Positions 35,591-44,245 of a stretch of DNA of 64,000 nt are shown piece after piece. The notes beneath the pieces were generated by a model that saw nothing but the letters and a program-made list of their open reading frames with translations, searched no databases and was not told where the DNA came from. Made by a program: the position numbers and the translations under genes. How positions within the stretch are numbered: the stretch's first letter is position 1; each line of letters begins with the position of its first letter. The stretch comes from Bradyrhizobium acaciae (GTDB lineage Bacteria; Pseudomonadota; Alphaproteobacteria; Rhizobiales; Xanthobacteraceae), in assembly GCF_020889785.1 (NCBI RefSeq), contig NZ_JACMYK010000007.1, positions 1 through 64,000 of the forward strand. Reading direction: 5' to 3'.

Positions 35591-36262
35591 ATGCTTCCTC
35601 GTGCGATCAAACGATTGCTCCACCGGGCGACTCTGAGCGACCAGTCGTACCGCTTCATGTTCGATCGTCCTCCGGACGACGACGTCGTCGTCATTGATTG
35701 CGAGACGACCGGTCTCAACGTACGGACAGACGACGTCGTCACCATTGCCGCCATCAAGATCCGTGGCAACCGCATTCTGACCAGCGAGCATTTCGAAGCA
35801 GTCGTGCATCCCGACAGTGAGATGAAGGCGGAGGCAATCAAGATCCACCGCTTGCGTCAGTCGGACGTCGAGGCCGCGCCGATCGTCTGGAAGGTGTTGC
35901 CGAGCTTTTTGCGTTTCATCGGCTCACGCCCGCTGATCGGCTACTATATCGACTTCGACGTCGCTATGCTGGACAAGTACATCCTGCCGCTGGTGGGGAT
36001 CGAACTGCCGAACGAACGCATCGAGGTATCACGGCTGTATTATGATCGCAAATACGGTGACGCGCCGCCCAACACGTCGATTGATCTCTCGTTCTCTGCA
36101 ATCCTCGAGGACCTCTGCATTCCCTCCCTCAACCAGCATGATGCGTTCGATGATGCATTGATGACGGCGATGATGTTCGTTCAGTTGCGCGACCTCGCCC
36201 TGCGCGGCGAGCGGATCGCGCGCGAGCGCACCAACGCCGTCTTCAATCCGACCGGGGCATGA
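35591..36262 (+). CDS. 3'-5' exonuclease, DnaQ/epsilon-like
   Basis: 223 residues. All three Exo motifs are visible: VVIDCETTGLN (ExoI, D-x-E), GYYIDFDVAML (ExoII) and HDAFDDALMT (ExoIII, H-x4-D). It starts 1 base after the DUF294 gene and so is coupled to it. The group accompanies acetate symporter operons, with unknown target; it may act on nucleic acid or a small nucleotide signal. Confidence 0.88.
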   Translation: MLPRAIKRLLHRATLSDQSYRFMFDRPPDDDVVVIDCETTGLNVRTDDVVTIAAIKIRGNRILTSEHFEAVVHPDSEMKAEAIKIHRLRQSDVEAAPIVWKVLPSFLRFIGSRPLIGYYIDFDVAMLDKYILPLVGIELPNERIEVSRLYYDRKYGDAPPNTSIDLSFSAILEDLCIPSLNQHDAFDDALMTAMMFVQLRDLALRGERIARERTNAVFNPTGA

Positions 36263-36286
36263 CCGGATCGGCAGCGTCCGAAAGCG

Positions 36287-38122
36287 TCAGGGCGCGTCCT
36301 TCGTCACCGTGAAGACGTACATGTCCCAGAACGTCTCGGGATGAGCGACCTCGAAGCGATGCCACTGATCCAGATTGGTCTCGTCCGCCGTGCCCGGAAA
36401 CTGCTTGTGAAATTGTTCGAGCACCGCGGGATCGTCAAACGGCTCGAAGCCCTGGAATGTCAGGCCATGCTCGTTCAGGAATGCCGCGATCTCGGGAATC
36501 GTGAGGCGGTGCTCCATGACGTTGAACAGCAGATCGCGGCAGCCGCTCATGCTGTAGAAATCCTTGGCGCCGATCAGCGGTCTCCACTGGTCCGCCTCGC
36601 GGAAGATATCCTGCCGGCATCGTCTGATATCGTCGGCAGTGGCGCGATAGCCGCGCGCGGAGATACGGGCGCGGGCCTCCACGATGACGCGGCGCGCCGG
36701 ATCGCTGTACAGGCCGATGCGCATCGTGCCGCCCGGCCGCAGCAGCGAGACCAGCACGCGCCAGCCGGCCATGGGCTCGGCCAGATGGTGCAGCACGCCG
36801 ACCGACTCGATGCTGTCGAAGGTGCGATCGATCGAACCCAGTTCGAGGATATCAGCCTGTGCATATTCGATGTTGCGCAAGCCGAGCTCCCGCGTCTTGC
36901 GGCGCGCATAGGCGAGGCTAGTCATGCTGATATCGACCGCGAGCAGGCGGGCGTTCGGATAGACCTGCGCGATCTGGATCGCGTGCGAACCGGTGCCGCA
37001 ACCCGCGATCAGGATATCCCGCTCGGCTCGCTGTTCCGCGGTCGCGACGGTTCGTCCCCGCGCGCGATCGGCGGTGAACGCCGTTAGCGGGTTCACGGTC
37101 CAGCGCGGATAGGGATTTTCCTCGTACTGGCGCATCACCTCGACGGATACGTCGTTCCTGATCGGGGTGAGCGCCGCAATGGCGTTGCGCTCTTCCATCT
37201 CCTCGCGCGGCTCGCGAAGCTGCACCCGCAACAGGCCGGCTGTGGTCGCAGGCCAGTCCCGGCGCAGCAGTGCGTCCGCCTCAGGCAGGGCATGAAGCGG
37301 GAAATAGGCCGCAACGACGGCCAGCGTGAGCGGCGTGATCGCGGCACCTGATGCCAGGTCCTGCAGCAAGCGATCGCGCAGTGCGCCCGCTGCCTCGCTT
37401 TCCACCGCAGCCTGTCCATTGACATATTCGTTGATGAAGCACTGCCGGGCGAGCGCGCAGGCAAAGGCAACGATGTCGTCGTCGACGTCGCTCTTGTTGC
37501 TCGCGAGCCGCAGCAGCTCGGTCCGCGCATATCCAAGCAGCACCTCGAGCTGCATGCTCGCCAGCGTCGTCGCTTCCATCGCCGACCGCAGGAACAGGTC
37601 GCCCGCAAGCGGCGCAATGCCTTCGCTGCCGAACAGTTCGACGCTCGGTACCGGCAGCGGCCATTGACCGGCGATCCGCCCGACATAGGCGGTGACGGTA
37701 GGGCTCTGGAGGATGAAGCTGACAGCCTTCGCATCCATGCCGAGCGCAAGCGCCTTGCTGAAATGCGCGGACGCCTTGGCGCGATTGCCCAGCGCCAAAC
37801 AGGAGTTGCCGGCATTGTAGTGGCAGGCGGCGTTCACCTCGTCCGAAGCGATGGCTTTCGCGAACATCTTCGCCGCGACCCGGTGATCGCCGGATGCCTG
37901 CGCCATCAGGCCGAGAAGGTTCAGGCTCTGCACATGCGCAGGCTCACGCGCGAGAATTTGCCGGCAAATCTCCTGCGCTTCATTGAAGCGGCGCATTCCG
38001 TAGAAGCGGCTTGCCTCCGCAGCGAGGCCAGCAATGCTGACGCCCGCGGAGCCGAAAGCAGGTGCGTTCCTGGTGGACTCGTCCCGTCGCTTACCGGCCG
38101 CACGCCGTTCTTTTCGGTTCAT
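36287..38122 (-). CDS. TPR-containing SAM-dependent methyltransferase
   Basis: 611 residues. The N-terminus is basic (MNRKERRAAGKRRDES) and followed by three to four TPR units (about 30-150). The middle is helical. The methyltransferase is C-terminal, with SAM motif DILIAGCGTGSHAIQIAQVYP and the post-motif FDSIESVGVLHHLAEP. Such proteins occur in many Bradyrhizobium genomes, substrate unknown. It is convergent with the exonuclease gene, with a 24-base gap. Confidence 0.85.
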   Translation of the reverse strand: MNRKERRAAGKRRDESTRNAPAFGSAGVSIAGLAAEASRFYGMRRFNEAQEICRQILAREPAHVQSLNLLGLMAQASGDHRVAAKMFAKAIASDEVNAACHYNAGNSCLALGNRAKASAHFSKALALGMDAKAVSFILQSPTVTAYVGRIAGQWPLPVPSVELFGSEGIAPLAGDLFLRSAMEATTLASMQLEVLLGYARTELLRLASNKSDVDDDIVAFACALARQCFINEYVNGQAAVESEAAGALRDRLLQDLASGAAITPLTLAVVAAYFPLHALPEADALLRRDWPATTAGLLRVQLREPREEMEERNAIAALTPIRNDVSVEVMRQYEENPYPRWTVNPLTAFTADRARGRTVATAEQRAERDILIAGCGTGSHAIQIAQVYPNARLLAVDISMTSLAYARRKTRELGLRNIEYAQADILELGSIDRTFDSIESVGVLHHLAEPMAGWRVLVSLLRPGGTMRIGLYSDPARRVIVEARARISARGYRATADDIRRCRQDIFREADQWRPLIGAKDFYSMSGCRDLLFNVMEHRLTIPEIAAFLNEHGLTFQGFEPFDDPAVLEQFHKQFPGTADETNLDQWHRFEVAHPETFWDMYVFTVTKDAP

Positions 38123-38217
38123 GTTCCGTCAACTGGCCCAAACTGCGAGACGCGGCGCATCGACCGCTCAGCCCAGACATAGGGCCGATCGCATGTGTGG
38201 CCAAGGACTATCTAAGC

Positions 38218-39492
38218 TCAGCCCGGGATACGCACCGGCAGGTTTTCGATGCCGCGGACGAAGCTGGAATAGACCCGCTTCGGTTCGCCGACCACCTCGA
38301 TGCGGTCGAAGCGCTTCAGCATCTCCTGCCAGACGATCTTGAGCTGCAGTTCGGCGAGCCGCATGCCGACACAGCGATGGATGCCGAAGCCGAACGACAG
38401 GTGGATGCGCGGCCGGGCGCGATCGATGATGAACTCGTCGGGGCGCTCGATCACCTCGTCGTCGCGGTTGCCGGAGACGTACCACATCACGACGCGGTCG
38501 CCCTTCCTGATCGTCTTGCCGCCGATCTCGGTATCCTGAAGGGCGGTGCGCCGCATATGCGCGAGCGGCGTCTGCCAGCGGATCACCTCGGGCACCATAG
38601 TGTCGATCAGTTCGGGGTTCTCCTTCAGCTTCCGGAACTGATCGGGATGCTCGTGCAGCGCCAGCACCGAGCCGCTCATGGTGTTGCGGGTGGTGTCGTT
38701 GCCTCCGACGATGAGCAGGATGATGTTGCCCATCAGATTATCGGGATCCATGTGCCGCGTGGCGTCGTTATGCGCCATCATCGACAACAGGTCGTTGCGC
38801 GGGGCCGAGTTGACGCGTTCGTTCCAGAGTTTCGAGAAAGTGGCGTAGCACTCGTCCATCTCCTGCCGGCGCTGTTCCGGCGAGTCGACGATGCCGCTCT
38901 TCGGCAGCGCGGTGGAGACGTCGGACCAGCGCGTCAGCTTGCGCCGTTCTTCCCAGGGGAAGTCGAACAGCGTCGCCAGCATCTGGGTCGTCAACTCGAT
39001 CGAGACGCGCTCGACGAAATTGAAGGTCTCGTTGCGCGGCAGATTGTCGAGCACGCTGGCCGAACGCTGGCGGATCAGCTTGGCGAGCTCATCCAGATGC
39101 GTCGGCGTGAACATCGGCGACACGGTCTTGCGCTGATGGGCGTGCTTCGGCTGGTCCATCGCGATGAAGCTCGGGTAGTCGTAGCCGGGCGGCACGTCGC
39201 GGATCGAGATGCCGCCGAGCGTGGAGTCCGACGAGAAGATGCCGTGGCTGGTGTCGACATGCATGATGTCGTTGTACTTCACGACCGACCAATACGGTTC
39301 GATCGGGGCATTGGTGCAGTAGTGCACCGGCTCTTCCTTGCGCAGGCGCTCGAACCACGGCCACAGCGTGTCGTTCTGGAATAGCCGCGGCGCGCCGGGA
39401 TGGAAGTCCTTCAGCGGCGTCGCATAGGCTTCCTCGCGCGCCTGGCGCAGCAGTTCGGCCCGGTCGGCACGGATGGCGGTCTGGACGTTCAT
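38218..39492 (-). CDS. cytochrome P450, CYP153-like (copy 1)
   Basis: 424 residues. The heme Cys is in LSFGFGIHRCVGMRL, the I-helix motif is GGNDTTRNTM, and the ExxR is in PEVIRWQTPLAHMRR. GGNDTTRN and the long N-terminus before FSSDSTLGGI point to the CYP153 family of terminal alkane hydroxylases. The ATG at 39490-39492 follows CCGGAG. The open frame beyond it to 40506 is shadow sequence. No ferredoxin or reductase gene is adjacent. Confidence 0.9.
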   Translation of the reverse strand: MNVQTAIRADRAELLRQAREEAYATPLKDFHPGAPRLFQNDTLWPWFERLRKEEPVHYCTNAPIEPYWSVVKYNDIMHVDTSHGIFSSDSTLGGISIRDVPPGYDYPSFIAMDQPKHAHQRKTVSPMFTPTHLDELAKLIRQRSASVLDNLPRNETFNFVERVSIELTTQMLATLFDFPWEERRKLTRWSDVSTALPKSGIVDSPEQRRQEMDECYATFSKLWNERVNSAPRNDLLSMMAHNDATRHMDPDNLMGNIILLIVGGNDTTRNTMSGSVLALHEHPDQFRKLKENPELIDTMVPEVIRWQTPLAHMRRTALQDTEIGGKTIRKGDRVVMWYVSGNRDDEVIERPDEFIIDRARPRIHLSFGFGIHRCVGMRLAELQLKIVWQEMLKRFDRIEVVGEPKRVYSSFVRGIENLPVRIPG

Positions 39493-39522
39493 CTCCGGTA
39501 GCTCCACTGAATGCTCTGGCTT

Positions 39523-39653
39523 CCACCTCTCCCGCTTGCGGGGGAGGTCGGATCGCATCGAAGACGCGATCCGGTTGGGGCTTTCTCCACTCAAAGACTT
39601 CGTCTGCGGCGAAACCCCACCCCAACCCGCCCCCGCAAGCGGGAGAGGGGTAA
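39523..39653. repeat. palindromic repeat between the two P450 genes
   Basis: The left end CCACCTCTCCCGCTTGCGGG faces CCCGCAAGCGGGAGAGG at the right. A second dyad (GATCGCATCGAAGACGCGATC) lies inside. It fills nearly all the 173-base gap between two close paralogues. Confidence 0.78.
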
Positions 39654-39665
39654 ACCTTCCATGCG

Positions 39666-40937
39666 TCACGCGGCAATGCGCACGGGCAGCGTCTCGTAGC
39701 CCTTGATGAAGCTGGAATACACCCGCTGCGGCTCCTCCACCACGTCGATGGTGTCGAAGCGCTTGAGGATCTCTTCCCAGATGATCTTGAGCTGCAGTTC
39801 GGCGAGCCGCAGGCCGACGCAGCGGTGGATGCCGAAGCCGAACGAGATGTGGGTGCGCGGGCGGGCGCGGTCGATCAGGAACTCGTAGGGCTTCTCGATC
39901 GCTTCCTCGTCGCGGTTGCCCGAGACGTACCACATCACGACCTTGTCGCCCTTCTTGATCTGGCGTCCGCGGAATTCGAAATCGGCGAGCGCAGTGCGCC
40001 GCATATGGGCAAGCGGCGTCTGCCAACGGATCACCTCGGGCACGAAACTGTCGATCAGCGCCGGATTCTCGCGCAGCTTGCGGTACTGCTCCGAATGCTT
40101 GGCGAGCGCATAGATGCTGCCGGACAGCGTGTTGCGCGTGGTGTCGTTGCCGCCGACGATCAACAGGATCAGATTGCCGAGGAAATTCTTCGGGTCCATG
40201 TTCCGCGTGGCGTCGCTGTGCGCCATCATCGAGAGCAGGTCGCTCTTCGGCGGCTGGTTGCTGCGCTCCTTCCAGAGCCTGGCGAAATAGCTCGCGCATT
40301 CCATCAGTTCGGCCTGCCGTTCGTCTTCGGTGGCGACGAGGCCGCCGGCGCCGGGCAGGGTGGTCGCGACATCGGACCAGCGCGTCAGCTTGCGGCGGTC
40401 CTCCCAGGGGAAGTCGAACAGCACCGCGAGCATCTGGGTCGTCAGCTCGATCGAGACCTTGTCGACCCAGTCGAACACCTCGCCGCGCGGCAGGTTGTCG
40501 AGGCATTCGGTCGAGCGCTTGCGGATATTGGTTGCGAGTTCGTCAAGATGCGTCGGCGTGAACATCGGCGCCACGGTCTTGCGCTGCGCCGAATGGCGCG
40601 GCTGGTCCATCGCGATGAAGCTTTCGCGGCGCAGATCCGGCGGCACGTCGCGGATGGTGATGCCGCCGAGCGAGGCAGCCGAGGAGAACACCGAATGGTT
40701 GGTCTCGATGTCCATGATGTCGTTGTAGCGGGTGACCGACCAGTACGGACCGAACATCGAGTCCTTGCAGTAGTGCACCGGATCCTCGCGGCGCAGCCGG
40801 TCGAAATATGGCCAGAAGGTATCGTTCTTGAACAGCTCGGGATCGCCGGGATCGTAGTCCGCGAGCGGAAGCGTGTTGGCGCGTTCGCGGGCGGCGTCCA
40901 GATTCGTAGCCTCGGCGAGATCGATGGTCCCGTGCAT
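39666..40937 (-). CDS. cytochrome P450, CYP153-like (copy 2)
   Basis: 423 residues. Heme motif ISFGFGIHRCVGLRL, I-helix GGNDTTRNTLSG, and PEVIRWQTPLAHMRRTAL shared word for word with copy 1. The two proteins clearly arose by duplication but differ in many surface positions and in the N-terminal substrate-recognition part. The expected reaction is omega-hydroxylation of alkanes or fatty acyl chains. It lies upstream of copy 1 on the same strand. Confidence 0.9.
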   Translation of the reverse strand: MHGTIDLAEATNLDAARERANTLPLADYDPGDPELFKNDTFWPYFDRLRREDPVHYCKDSMFGPYWSVTRYNDIMDIETNHSVFSSAASLGGITIRDVPPDLRRESFIAMDQPRHSAQRKTVAPMFTPTHLDELATNIRKRSTECLDNLPRGEVFDWVDKVSIELTTQMLAVLFDFPWEDRRKLTRWSDVATTLPGAGGLVATEDERQAELMECASYFARLWKERSNQPPKSDLLSMMAHSDATRNMDPKNFLGNLILLIVGGNDTTRNTLSGSIYALAKHSEQYRKLRENPALIDSFVPEVIRWQTPLAHMRRTALADFEFRGRQIKKGDKVVMWYVSGNRDEEAIEKPYEFLIDRARPRTHISFGFGIHRCVGLRLAELQLKIIWEEILKRFDTIDVVEEPQRVYSSFIKGYETLPVRIAA

Positions 40938-41177
40938 GAGCGGCTCCTCAACCGTTTGTGCTGCCGGGGCATCGCCGGCGCGACATGTTTTACCGAATTA
41001 CATTCCCATTCCGCGGTTTGCGCAAGGGCTCTCAGCGCGCATTTGGCCGCATTGGTAGCCGGCCAAAACGGCCGAATCCGGGCTTTTCCTGTTGTGGAGG
41101 CGGAGCAGCGGCGACCATGCGCGTTTGAAACGGTGTTTGATTTGGCCGGGCGGAGGCGTGCGAACGGGGCTGGGCCT

Positions 41178-41549
41178 TTATTGGCTGTCGGTTTTTTCGG
41201 TGCCGGGCTTTTCGCAGGGGTAGGTGTCCTGCATGCCCCAGAGCAGCAGGAGCGCGACCAAGGCATCGCCCTTTGCGGACCGCTTGTCGGCCGACTTCAG
41301 CATGATCTCCTCGGTTTGCTCGGTGGACAATGCGAGGTTGCCGGGCATGCAGAACGACGGTTGGCCGTGGCGCCGCAGCCATGCATTGTAGGCCATCAGG
41401 CCGCCTTTCACGCCGTCCAGGTACATATGATTGAAGATGCGGAAACTCTCATTCGCTGGATTGCGATAGGAATCCAGCCGCACGTCGCCGGCCGCTGCGG
41501 GAGCCGCCGTCAGCACCAGAATGCATGCCGACAGGATCCATTTGTTCAT
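41178..41549 (-). CDS. Rap1a/Tai-like small secreted protein
   Basis: 123 residues. A signal peptide (ILSACILVLTAAPAAAG) precedes a domain with YLDGVKGGLMAYNAWL, FCMPGNLALS and a final YPCEKP. This fits the Rap1a/Tai family pattern of two conserved Cys and helical repeats. Family members include immunity proteins against type VI amidase effectors, but no effector gene is beside it, so that role is not claimed. Its first 101 bases are overlapped by the end of the upstream gene in another frame. Confidence 0.65.
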   Translation of the reverse strand: MNKWILSACILVLTAAPAAAGDVRLDSYRNPANESFRIFNHMYLDGVKGGLMAYNAWLRRHGQPSFCMPGNLALSTEQTEEIMLKSADKRSAKGDALVALLLLWGMQDTYPCEKPGTEKTDSQ

Positions 41550-42309
41550 CGTACCTGTCCTCGCTTGCGGCGGCGTCCTTGCTGGTCGTTCCATCACCTG
41601 ATCGGTAAGTATGGATTTCCCTCGTTGAGGTTCGAAGCTCGTTCTCGCCGGCCGGGGGTATAGGGACCGCGAAAGAACGACCCGGCTGGCGTCCCGTGTT
41701 GGTCAGCAGGCGGTTGATCGACAGCTTCAGGAAGTGGAAAGCGAGGGCAGGATCCGCGTGGCACACCTGGGCCAGCTCGCCCTCGGTGAGCCAGAGCAGC
41801 TCGACATCGGAAATTGCCTGAGCCGTCTGGGTACGCTGATGTGCCGTCGAGAAAACGCCAATTTCCCCGAACAGCTCTCCCGCCCCCAGAACGAGATCGA
41901 TTTCATTGAGGCGTACGCTTCCCTTTGCAAGCAGATAGATGCGATCGGCGTGATCGCCTTGCCTGAAAATGATCTCCCCGGCCTTCCACGTCGCCGCTTT
42001 CATGAACGGACGTAGCGGTTCGGTCGTGAATTCGCCCTTGGAGGCCTGCTCCACAATTCGCCTGAGGCGGAGCATCTGGACTGCTCGGACGACGTTGAGA
42101 GGCAGCAGAACCGAGTGAAGGATCAGGATTGGATACAAGCCGTCGCAGAACGCGTATGCGATGAACGCGACATTGCTCAAGATGGCCGCGATCCTGAGCG
42201 GGAGCATCGTCTTCATGCAAAACGTGGCGAAGACGAGAAGCGATGCGAGATAGCCGGCAGCTTCAACCCAGGACTTCGAGCCGCAGAGCAGACCGTCTGG
42301 GCAGAGCAT
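41449..42309 (-). CDS. membrane protein with cyclic-nucleotide-binding domain
   Basis: 286 residues. Residues 15-75 hold about three membrane helices (VEAAGYLASLLVFATFC, IAAILSNVAFIAYAFC, YPILILHSVLLPL). Residues 100-205 are a cNMP-binding fold (GEIIFRQGDHADRIYLLAKGSVRL ... LGAGELFGEIGVFS). The last 50 residues are Ser/Gly-rich, unlike a family domain, and overlap the next gene by 101 bases. The real stop may have been lost. AAGGACG lies before the ATG. The role is likely signalling; the cAMP source could be the cyclase near 5 kb. Confidence 0.78.
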   Translation of the reverse strand: MLCPDGLLCGSKSWVEAAGYLASLLVFATFCMKTMLPLRIAAILSNVAFIAYAFCDGLYPILILHSVLLPLNVVRAVQMLRLRRIVEQASKGEFTTEPLRPFMKAATWKAGEIIFRQGDHADRIYLLAKGSVRLNEIDLVLGAGELFGEIGVFSTAHQRTQTAQAISDVELLWLTEGELAQVCHADPALAFHFLKLSINRLLTNTGRQPGRSFAVPIPPAGENELRTSTREIHTYRSGDGTTSKDAAASEDRYDEQMDPVGMHSGADGGSRSGRRRAAGFLSQSSE

Positions 42310-42415
42310 TTCCGCGTCCTTTTATGAACTTGCCCCTGAAGAGCGCGACGCCCCCTGCACATGCGGCTGAAGGGGCCCGGATACCGAAGCAAACCCAAGA
42401 TCACATGCCGATCGG

Positions 42416-42586
42416 CTAGAAGAATCCGGCACTGAGATCCAGCCCATAAGTCACCGATAGCAGCCACACCAGGAGGGCGGCTCCGCAGAACGACGCGGTC
42501 TGCTTAAGGACGTTTGCTTGCACTGACGATGCCGGGAATACCCGGACAAAAGCCTTTGCAATCGCAGCAGCTGCAACGGCGCGCAT
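42416..42586 (-). CDS. small membrane protein, 56 residues
   Basis: Start ATG 42584-42586 with GGAG at 7-base spacing. The product begins MRAVAAAAIAKAFVRVFPAS and has one hydrophobic segment (FCGAALLVWLLSVTYGL). The combination of a good ribosome site, normal codon use and a clean helix makes it a likely gene. No function is recognised. Confidence 0.6.
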   Translation of the reverse strand: MRAVAAAAIAKAFVRVFPASSVQANVLKQTASFCGAALLVWLLSVTYGLDLSAGFF

Positions 42587-42619
42587 GATGATCTCCAGGA
42601 GGGTGCCAACAGCGCTCGA

Positions 42620-42811
42620 TCAGGGAATGTCGATCGCTGGCAGCGGGCCAGTAGGTCGGATTGCCCCTTCGCCGGGTGGCTCCTGCACGAAGGCCGCGAG
42701 TGCAATCAAGACTGCGCATGATAGGGCGATGAAAAAGCCGAGACGCCATCGCCGCTCCGTCCGGTCGTCGTCGGGCGTGTCAAGCCGCCGCGCGCCCGTT
42801 GCTGTGCGCAT
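42620..42811 (-). CDS. small membrane protein, 63 residues
   Basis: Starts MRTATGARRLDTPDDDRTER, then one helix (LGFFIALSCAVLIALAAFV), then a Pro-rich tail. GGAG stands 8 bases before the ATG. It lies 33 bases upstream of the 56-residue protein gene on the same strand, probably in one transcript. Function unknown. Confidence 0.6.
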   Translation of the reverse strand: MRTATGARRLDTPDDDRTERRWRLGFFIALSCAVLIALAAFVQEPPGEGAIRPTGPLPAIDIP

Positions 42812-42978
42812 CGTTAATCTCCGAATATCGTGTCGGTGAGAAGACCAGTCTTCGCAATACCCGCACTGTATCGCGCCGTTTGATGCGCCTGGGAACTACC
42901 TAGAAAGGTGGTCTGGTGTCCCTTATGCTTCGCCTGAAGTTCGATGACCTGCACACTCTTTTCGGGGGAAGGGGGGAC

Positions 42979-43776
42979 ATGCATCTATCCACGGATTCCA
43001 CCAATCCGCAGAATCAAAACGTCTACGCACTCTGGGATCGGCTGGCCGAGTTCTCCGTCGGCGACGGCGACGCCGCACTGACGCACCTGCTGGCCACCCT
43101 GTGTGCCATGTTGTCGGCACGCAATGCGCTGTGGGCCGTGGTCGTGCGATTGCCGTCGCCAACGCGGACCGATCCCTTGCTCGGCTGGCGTCCTCGCCTC
43201 GTCCGGCTGCTGGACCCGATACCGGCGGTGGCCGCATCCGTGCAGGAGCAGTTCGATACGCTCTGGTCCACCGACGTCGACCTGTCTCAGATCCTCGCCG
43301 TGTCGGGGGATGAGCCGTTCCGCACCCGCCTGCTCTTCGAAGCGCTGCCGCCGGCATGGTTCGAGGGCGAACACTATCGGCGGCACTACCTGGAAGTCGG
43401 TCTCGCCGACAGCATTTCCGTGCGCTGTGCACTCAATGACGACGTCAGGATTCACCTATTCGTGTTTCGCGATGCGCAGGCGCCCCGCTTCTCGACGCCG
43501 GACAGCAAGCGCCTGGACTTCGTGATGCGTGGGTTGAGATGGTTTTACCGGCAACAACTGCTCAGCCACGGTCTGCTCATCGCCAACGCGCCCCTGACAC
43601 CGGCTGAACGCAGGGTGTTGCTCGCACTGCTCGACGGGCACATGGAAAAGCAGATCGCCCAGAGGCTCGACCAAAGTCCGAACACCACGCACTTCCACGT
43701 CAAGTCGATCTACGCCAAGTTCGGCGTGCGCAATCGCTCGGCGCTCGCTGCGCTGTGGCTCGGCAAGCTGCGATAG
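42979..43776 (+). CDS. LuxR-type HTH transcriptional regulator
   Basis: 265 residues. The C-terminal LuxR HTH is clear (LTPAERRVLLALLDGHMEKQIAQRLDQSPNTTHFHVKSIYAKFGVRNRSALAAL). The N-terminal 190 residues are an unrecognised sensory part. I placed the start at ATG 42979, which has GGGGGG two bases before it with GGGGGAAGG upstream. GTG 42916 and ATG 42925 are possible and would add about 20 residues. Divergent from the two small membrane genes. Confidence 0.8.
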   Translation: MHLSTDSTNPQNQNVYALWDRLAEFSVGDGDAALTHLLATLCAMLSARNALWAVVVRLPSPTRTDPLLGWRPRLVRLLDPIPAVAASVQEQFDTLWSTDVDLSQILAVSGDEPFRTRLLFEALPPAWFEGEHYRRHYLEVGLADSISVRCALNDDVRIHLFVFRDAQAPRFSTPDSKRLDFVMRGLRWFYRQQLLSHGLLIANAPLTPAERRVLLALLDGHMEKQIAQRLDQSPNTTHFHVKSIYAKFGVRNRSALAALWLGKLR

Positions 43777-44245
43777 CGAACTGCGGTCGCAGTCTCATGC
43801 GGCAAGGTGCGGCGCGTTTCGGCGAGAACAGCAATCCTGGCCATCCCGGAGGACCATCTCAGAAAGTGAACCGCGCCGGGTTTCCCGGAGGAGGGACACG
43901 AAGACGCTGAATTGACCTCCCTCGCATTTTTGAGCTCCAGAATCGGCGAAGAAATCGAGGCGAAATTCGCAAGTTCTTTCAGGAGGATCTGGGATCGACT
44001 TGTTCTCAAAACGAAAGCGAGTCGTTCTCAAAGTGTCCGCACAGGGCGGCGGCCGCCAGGCTCCGACGCTGGTCGATACCCGCATCGAGGACCGGTCTGT
44101 TTCCGGGCAGCCGTTAAGGCATAGCCAACCGCACCCAGCCAAAAATCGCCAGGCGATCTCGACCTCGTGTGAAACCTGGATCACACTCAGAGCGACAAAC
44201 CTGTGCTTTTGATGCGCAGAGATTGTCCCGTCCTGGAGTTATCCC
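43777..44245. other. gene-free stretch, 469 bases
   Basis: Short open frames on both strands lack ribosome sites and family features. I see no convincing repeat, tRNA or terminator. The end of the stretch must hold the promoter of the DUF898 gene. G+C is slightly lower than in the flanking genes by eye. Confidence 0.4.

Noticed and set aside
38218..40506. 762-residue open frame containing P450 copy 1
   Set aside because: Only the part from 39492 is P450-like; the N-terminal 338 residues are a frame shadow of the repeat and of P450 copy 2.
41178..41549. Type VI immunity gene
   Set aside because: Rap1a/Tai similarity is only pattern-level and no effector or type VI gene lies nearby.
39825..41663. 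612-residue open frame on the plus strand
   Set aside because: Antisense to P450 copy 2 and the Rap1a-like gene; composition not protein-like.
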